From: Treponema sp.
GTDB taxonomy: Bacteria; Spirochaetota; Spirochaetia; Treponematales; Treponemataceae
Length of the DNA: 10,314 nucleotides
Direction: 5' to 3'
Assembly: GCA_017614655.1 (NCBI GenBank)
Contig: JAGABO010000187.1
Span: 1-10,314 of the forward strand
Shown: one piece after another, positions 6,476-10,314 of the stretch
Position numbering within the stretch: position 1 is the stretch's first letter
Layout: each line of letters begins with the position of its first letter
Notes under the pieces: model-generated
The model's database searches: none
Told to the model about the DNA's origin: nothing
Seen by the model: the letters and a program-made list of their open reading frames with translations, nothing else
Made by a program: the position numbers and the translations under genes

Positions 6476-8214
6476 TTTAAAATCCCCGGTATCTTAACGC
6501 TGCACGAAAGGGCAAATTCAAATCCCTGCTCCGTGCATCCGCTTTTGTTATCTTTATTGAATATAATTACATAAGAAGGCTGAGCCCTGAGCGTAATAAA
6601 ATCATTTGCGCAGAAAGTTCCCCTTAAGCTTATGCGGTTTACGTACTCAGCCGTTCCGTGAGGCGCAGAAAAGGACTGTCTCCTTTTGGCTTCTTCCTTT
6701 CCCTGTCCTTCTTTATTCGGATAAGCCCAGTTATGAAGGTCATCAGGATAGCCGTCCCCGTCAGCATCAGCGCCGTCTTTATAGGCAAAGTCAGTTTCGC
6801 TTCCTCCCCACTTGTTGTCACCAGCTGCATTAAAGTCCTTAAATATCCTGTCGCCGGAATATTCACCGCGGGCCATTAAACGGTACGAAAGCGAAACAGA
6901 GAAAAAGTCCGGCTTTTCATATCCTAAAGAAAATTCACCTGCAACAGTGTCCGGTCCCATCGGAGAGCCCATCCATTCGTAGAAGACAGGCATGTCACCG
7001 ATGTTCTCTTCATAAGTACGCACAAACGTCCAGGCAGGAGTTTCCTTTATGTACATAAAGGGTTCCGTATAACTTCCTTCAAGGCACAGGCGGAAATAGC
7101 CGTCTTCAAACGGAATAAAGCCTTCGACTCCGGCCTGTCCTGCCATTGCATTAGGAGTTACATCATTCGGCCAGTTTTCTACTTCATAAGAGGTCTGAAA
7201 CTGGTCCATTGCAAAAAGTCCGTAAATACGGAAGTAACGCCATGGAACAAAGTTAAGCTTTACCGCAAAATAGCTGCTTACATGGGTTGCATCAACAGAA
7301 GAATCATAATCTTTCCAGGCACTCATTCCATGGTAAATTGTAAACGGATTTAAAAAGCGAAGTTCAAACGGAGCATTTACAAGAACACCTTCCATTGCCG
7401 TTATTGAAAGCTTTTTAAAAAGCCTTAAGTCAAAGCCATGCATATACATGTAGCGGTCAACACCGAGTTCCGTTACGTTCATGTTCCAGGCAAAATTGGG
7501 TGAATAAAACTTTAGGTTTGCAAAGGTTGCGCCTGTAAGCGTATTGTTCCAGATGATGCTTCCAAGCGAAGTGCGTCCTATGCTCTGGCTTCCGATTCCA
7601 AGCCGGAAGTTTATGCCTGTGTTTTCCGTTATTAGAGAACCTGCACTAAAATAGGCCGTTTCGGGAAAGTTTATGTCCATGCCGCTTGAAGCAAAAGGAA
7701 TGTTCGTGTAATTATCATCATGCAGCATGCAGCCTTTGTTCTGCCTTAAAAGCACGTCCATGTTCATCGTCATGATATCGCCGGCATTTATGGAAAGCGG
7801 AATGCTTATAAAAGGCTTACGGGAATAGCGGTCGTAAACCCAGCCAAGTTCATCATTTGTTTTATACTGGCCTTCAAGGGAAAGTTCCGGAGAAGCAAGA
7901 AACGAAAACGCATCCACCGATAAAGACGGAAGTTCTTCATCAAGCCAGGAAACTATGCTGTCATAGTTACGCTTACCTGCAGAAGAAAGTTCATCATAGG
8001 GAATTTCCTTTAAGTGCAGGCGGATTTCCCCTACGGTAACCGGAGTTGAATCCGTTAAATCCGTACGTCCGCTTTCTGCTGCAACAGCACAGAGTTTTTC
8101 ATAAACAGGATTTTCTGCAAAAACAAGTTCCTGCGCTCCCCTCTTATCACGGGAATACACAAGAGACGGTATCAGAAAAAATAATGCAGCCGGAAGAAAA
8201 AAACTTTTTTTCAT
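6472..8214 (-). CDS. Wzi-like outer-membrane beta-barrel protein (first of a tandem pair) with Ca-binding-type loop
   Basis: A 580-residue exported protein. ATG 8214 is preferred over an in-frame ATG at 8247: it begins directly with a signal peptide (MKKSFFLP, cleavage near VYS at 19-21) and has AGGA 8 nt upstream, while 8247 lies inside the glycosyltransferase gene. Residues about 35-95 are helical and match the N-terminus of the downstream neighbour (NPVYEK, PVTVGEIRLHL). The remainder is alternating beta strands; the block at about 205-340 (GSQSIG, IIWNNTLTGATF, YMYMHGFDLRL, LRFLNPFTIYHGM, YGLFAMDQF) resembles the Wzi core. An Asp-rich loop, D483-D492 (DADGDGYPDD), is a thrombospondin-type-3-like calcium site. 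Unlike its neighbour it ends PGILK, without a terminal aromatic residue, which is odd for a BAM substrate. The role in surface-glycan or glycolipid attachment is inferred from fold and context. Confidence 0.87.
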   Translation of the reverse strand: MKKSFFLPAALFFLIPSLVYSRDKRGAQELVFAENPVYEKLCAVAAESGRTDLTDSTPVTVGEIRLHLKEIPYDELSSAGKRNYDSIVSWLDEELPSLSVDAFSFLASPELSLEGQYKTNDELGWVYDRYSRKPFISIPLSINAGDIMTMNMDVLLRQNKGCMLHDDNYTNIPFASSGMDINFPETAYFSAGSLITENTGINFRLGIGSQSIGRTSLGSIIWNNTLTGATFANLKFYSPNFAWNMNVTELGVDRYMYMHGFDLRLFKKLSITAMEGVLVNAPFELRFLNPFTIYHGMSAWKDYDSSVDATHVSSYFAVKLNFVPWRYFRIYGLFAMDQFQTSYEVENWPNDVTPNAMAGQAGVEGFIPFEDGYFRLCLEGSYTEPFMYIKETPAWTFVRTYEENIGDMPVFYEWMGSPMGPDTVAGEFSLGYEKPDFFSVSLSYRLMARGEYSGDRIFKDFNAAGDNKWGGSETDFAYKDGADADGDGYPDDLHNWAYPNKEGQGKEEAKRRQSFSAPHGTAEYVNRISLRGTFCANDFITLRAQPSYVIIFNKDNKSGCTEQGFEFALSCSVKIPGILK

Positions 8215-8222
8215 AAAAAATT

Positions 8223-8226
8223 TCCT
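8223..8226 (-). promoter_or_regulatory. Shine-Dalgarno AGGA that fixes the start at 8214
   Basis: On the minus strand AGGA overlaps the TAG stop of the glycosyltransferase gene and lies 8 nt before ATG 8214. This favours the shorter start over the in-frame ATG at 8247. Confidence 0.6.
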
Positions 8227-9454
8227 ACAGCGTAAAAGAAACGGCACACTTCAAATCTTCGTCCGTAACGGGAGACGGGAATTTTTCCAGAACCTTTTCA
8301 TAGAAGGCAAGGGTGCGTTTTCCGTGAAGTTCAAGGGAGAAACCGCGGCTGATTCTTCCGCCCTCTTTTCCAAGACGGGCAAGTTCGTCTTTTTTTCCGC
8401 AGAGGCCTAAAAGAATTGAATGCATTTCGAGGTCTGTATCGGCAAGATATCCGTTTACACCGTTAAATACTGTATCAGAAAAACTTGTATCTTTACGACA
8501 GACAACAGCCTTTTCCAGAATAAGCGCTTCAAGGATTGTCATTGAATGCATTTCCGAAAGTGAAGCTGTAATAAATATGTCGGCCATTGCGTAATAGGCA
8601 TAAAGCTTTGTCCAGTCAATAAAGCCGGTAAAGATGATTTTATCTTCGAGTTTTTCTTTCCTGCATCTTTCCCTTAAAGGTTTTTCCATTGCACCGGAAC
8701 CGATAAAAACAGCCTTTACGTTTTCCTTCTGGCGGACAACAGACGAAGCAATGTCGTAAAGTTCAGAAAGGCGTTTTTCTTCTACGACACGTCCTACATA
8801 AAGAAGAACGGTATCATTTTCTGAAATACCGAGTTTTTTTCTTAAAGCTGATTTTTCTTCCGGAGAACAGAGTTTTGATGCAAACTTTTCGCTGTCGGTT
8901 GCATTTGGAATTACGGCAGACGGCGTAGACGGAAGCATAAACGGCATCTTAAAATAATTACGGGCTTTTTCCGAAACGTTGATAAACGCATAAAAATCTT
9001 TGTAAACTTTACGTACAACTTTTCTTATGATTGAACGCGGAATAAGACATCCGAGTTTTAAATAATAGCGGTAGTAGTCTTCCCACATTGTATGTGTACT
9101 TGCAATTACGGGAATGCCCATAATCTTTCCGGCTTTTATGGCAGCCTTTCCCATGGAAAATTCCGTATGTGAATGAATGATCTGAATGTTGTGGCTCTTA
9201 AGGTATTTTACAATGTCTTTTACATCCGGACGTCCTATAAACTGACCGTCACCAACGGGAGCCTTTATGGATTTTACGCGGAGGACATTTTCTTCAAATG
9301 CCGGTTCCGGATTAACGTATTTTTTTCCTGCACTTACGGTAACGACAACAACATGATGTCCCATCGTTTCGAGGATTCTCTTTAACTGAATGACAACGGT
9401 AACGACACCGCTTTTTGTAGGAAGATAACTGTCAGAAAATAAAGCTATATTCAT
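8225..9454 (-). CDS. GT4 glycosyltransferase, diacylglycerol hexosyltransferase-like
   Basis: A 409-residue GT-B enzyme, probably membrane-associated on the cytoplasmic side, that transfers a sugar from a nucleotide-sugar with retention of configuration. The N-terminal acceptor domain opens MNIALFSDSYLPTKSGVV (1-18) and contains HSHTEFSMGKAA (94-105) and STHTMWEDYYRYY (119-131). These are close to the signatures of bacterial monoglycosyl-diacylglycerol synthases, such as the Acholeplasma enzyme and Borrelia BB0454. The C-terminal donor domain has GRVVEEKRL (221-229) with R222 and K227, and the EX7E motif from E301 to E309 (EMHSMTILE). In relatives the residues after the first Glu are often QG or GFG; MHS here may affect donor choice. 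It leads the five-gene run, and its TAG stop overlaps the next gene's ribosome binding site. GT4 is certain; the lipid acceptor is a good inference, and the sugar is unknown. Confidence 0.93.
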   Translation of the reverse strand: MNIALFSDSYLPTKSGVVTVVIQLKRILETMGHHVVVVTVSAGKKYVNPEPAFEENVLRVKSIKAPVGDGQFIGRPDVKDIVKYLKSHNIQIIHSHTEFSMGKAAIKAGKIMGIPVIASTHTMWEDYYRYYLKLGCLIPRSIIRKVVRKVYKDFYAFINVSEKARNYFKMPFMLPSTPSAVIPNATDSEKFASKLCSPEEKSALRKKLGISENDTVLLYVGRVVEEKRLSELYDIASSVVRQKENVKAVFIGSGAMEKPLRERCRKEKLEDKIIFTGFIDWTKLYAYYAMADIFITASLSEMHSMTILEALILEKAVVCRKDTSFSDTVFNGVNGYLADTDLEMHSILLGLCGKKDELARLGKEGGRISRGFSLELHGKRTLAFYEKVLEKFPSPVTDEDLKCAVSFTL

Positions 9455-9463
9455 AATATTTCT

Positions 9464-9492
9464 ATTTTAATTGATTATACCAATGCTTTCAA
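9464..9492 (-). promoter_or_regulatory. Promoter of the glycosyltransferase operon
   Basis: On the minus strand TTGAAA (9487-9492) is followed by 17 nt and TAAAAT (9464-9469), each 5 of 6 to the sigma-70 consensus, then 9 nt to ATG 9454. Transcription would start 0 to 3 nt before the ATG. A second, overlapping candidate is the extended -10 TGG TATAAT (TATAAT at 9474-9479), which would give a leader of about 12 nt. Neither leader contains a Shine-Dalgarno. Which one is used cannot be decided from sequence. Confidence 0.6.
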
Positions 9493-9591
9493 TATGCATG
9501 TTAACAGCTTACACATGAAAAAGGTCTTCCAGGCATTAAACAAACTGTGAAACCGCTGAAGCTATGTATGTATATTTAAATAAGTGCGAGG

Positions 9592-9620
9592 TTTTCACAA
9601 ACAGAAAAATAAGGTATAAT
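9592..9620 (+). promoter_or_regulatory. Promoter of the uracil-DNA glycosylase gene, apparently leaderless
   Basis: A perfect TATAAT (9615-9620) lies 7 nt before ATG 9628. The -35 is weaker: TTTTCA (9592-9597) at 17-nt spacing, or TTCACA (9594-9599) at 15 nt. The predicted start of transcription coincides with the start codon, and no Shine-Dalgarno precedes the ATG. Spacing from -10 to ATG is identical to that of the lipoprotein gene at 1688. Confidence 0.65.
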
Positions 9621-9627
9621 CGGTGCC

Positions 9628-10314
9628 ATGACTTCCGGACAGAAAAAAGCAGTTTTTGATTTATTAAAAACCGTATCCTCTTACAACGCAGGTTACACTA
9701 CACCTTCATTCAGTGAGGAGCCGGCTTTTGAAGATGATTTTGTGGAAGTCATCGAAACAAAACCGGCTTCACCTGAAGTTCAGGTAAAAACAGGATCGGA
9801 AAAATCAGTTCCGGAAAAAGAAAGCGCACCCCAGGTTCAGGTTAAAAAAGAAGCTCCTTCCATTTCGCAGGGTGTTACGCTTGAATCAATTGCTGCAAAA
9901 ATATCTTCCTGTACAAAATGCCTTCTTTCTCAGAAAAGGCTTAACACAGTTCCCGGAGAAGGCGTCATAAATCCGCTTGTTCTTGTCATAGGAGAAGGCC
10001 CGGGGGAAGATGAAGACAAAACAGGCCGGCCTTTTGTTGGAGCTGCAGGCCAGCTTTTAGACAAGATGCTTTCGGCAATCAGCTTAAGGCGGGACTTAAA
10101 CTGCTACATTGCAAACATTGTAAAATGCCGTCCACCCATGAACAGAACTCCTATGGAAGACGAAGCTGCCGCCTGTTCAGGATTTTTGCAGGCACAGATT
10201 CATGTATTAAAGCCTAAGTTCATCCTTGCAATGGGACGCTGTGCAATTCAGAATCTTTTAAAAACTCAGGAAGGAATAAAAAGTTTAAGGGGCCGCTTCT
10301 TTGAATACAACGGC
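9628..10314 (+). CDS. Family-4 (Fe-S) uracil-DNA glycosylase, 3' partial
   Basis: A DNA-repair enzyme that excises uracil and starts base-excision repair; 229 residues are visible and the frame runs off the window end. The catalytic domain begins near residue 86. C95 and C98 (CTKC), C167 (VKCRPP) and C183 are spaced as the four [4Fe-4S] ligands of family 4. Motif A is GEGPGEDEDKTGRPFVGAAG (122-141), and N163 lies in IANIVKCRPP. The second catalytic motif (HPS-type) lies beyond the window. The first 85 residues are an extension not found in the compact Thermotoga enzyme (about 190 residues): a short helix-like start (1-22), then an acidic, Pro/Glu/Lys/Val-rich linker (about 28-82) with the repeat VQVK at 51-54 and 70-73. 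It is divergent from the glycosyltransferase operon and has its own promoter. ATG 9628 is chosen for lack of any upstream in-frame alternative with a signal. Confidence 0.95.
   Translation, partial: MTSGQKKAVFDLLKTVSSYNAGYTTPSFSEEPAFEDDFVEVIETKPASPEVQVKTGSEKSVPEKESAPQVQVKKEAPSISQGVTLESIAAKISSCTKCLLSQKRLNTVPGEGVINPLVLVIGEGPGEDEDKTGRPFVGAAGQLLDKMLSAISLRRDLNCYIANIVKCRPPMNRTPMEDEAAACSGFLQAQIHVLKPKFILAMGRCAIQNLLKTQEGIKSLRGRFFEYNG

Larger units (their letters stand above)
2260..9454 (-). other. Probable five-gene transcription unit
   Basis: Five minus-strand genes run from 9454 to 2260 with junctions of 10 nt, a 4-nt ATGA overlap, 13 nt and 12 nt. No promoter or hairpin terminator is evident between them. 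The order is GT4 glycosyltransferase, Wzi-like barrel, Wzi-like barrel, thiI, exported unknown. Four of the five products act in or on the envelope; ThiI is the exception. Co-transcription is inferred from spacing. Confidence 0.75.
9455..9627. other. Divergent intergenic region
   Basis: The only sizeable non-coding stretch in the window (173 bp), AT-rich, carrying the two divergent promoters. Between them, TGTGAAA (9546-9552) and its inverse TTTCACA (9593-9599) form 7-nt arms 40 nt apart; the right arm overlaps the -35 area of the glycosylase promoter. No terminator, small RNA or tRNA signature is visible. Confidence 0.6.

Noticed and set aside
6483..6487. GGGGA before 6475 as part of a riboswitch or structured element
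   Set aside because: It is simply the ribosome binding site inside the end of the upstream coding region; no conserved structure is seen.
8215..8247. In-frame ATG at 8247 as start of the first barrel gene
   Set aside because: It lies inside the glycosyltransferase coding end and would disturb the signal peptide; ATG 8214 has its own AGGA.
9515..9550. Eleven-codon ORF ATG AAA AAG ... TGA on the + strand in the intergenic region
   Set aside because: It has no Shine-Dalgarno, no -10 at the leaderless spacing, no attenuator-like hairpin and no run of regulatory codons; it is probably chance.

Overview
The window looks like a core-genome segment of a diderm bacterium. A Treponema-like spirochaete is the best fit, inferred from: a lipoprotein with a loose lipobox (FISC); outer-membrane barrel genes next to a lipid glycosyltransferase of the type found in LPS-free bacteria such as Borrelia; a Bacillus-type ThiI; and a family-4 uracil-DNA glycosylase with a long N-terminal extension. 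No phylogeny could be run, so the genus is not proven. There is no mobile element, CRISPR array, rRNA or tRNA gene, and coding density is very high.

Layout. (1) Bases 1-1657, + strand: 3' part of a Rep-type SF1A DNA helicase whose N-terminus, including the Walker A motif, lies upstream of the window. (2) 1688-2245, +: a small lipoprotein with a CBM6/35-like jelly-roll pattern, apparently driven by its own promoter overlapping the helicase stop codon. (3) 2260-9454, - strand: a tight five-gene run. In transcription order it holds a GT4 glycolipid glycosyltransferase, two tandem Wzi-like outer-membrane beta-barrel proteins, thiI, and an exported protein of unknown function. Gaps are 10 to 13 nt, with one 4-nt ATGA overlap, and the internal genes have recognisable ribosome binding sites. 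(4) 9455-9627: the only real intergenic region, with divergent promoters. (5) 9628-10314, +: 5' part of a family-4 uracil-DNA glycosylase, cut by the window end.

How the genes may work together. The glycosyltransferase resembles enzymes that transfer a hexose to diacylglycerol. The two barrels share a helical N-terminal region and a barrel core that resemble Wzi, the outer-membrane protein that anchors capsule polysaccharide. Together they suggest a glycolipid or surface-glycan module of the outer membrane. ThiI (tRNA 4-thiouridine and thiamine thiazole sulfur transfer) is a housekeeping passenger by known function. The most notable structural pattern is translational: every gene with its own promoter has a -10 element placed so that the mRNA would begin at or just before the ATG, with no Shine-Dalgarno, whereas operon-internal genes do have one.
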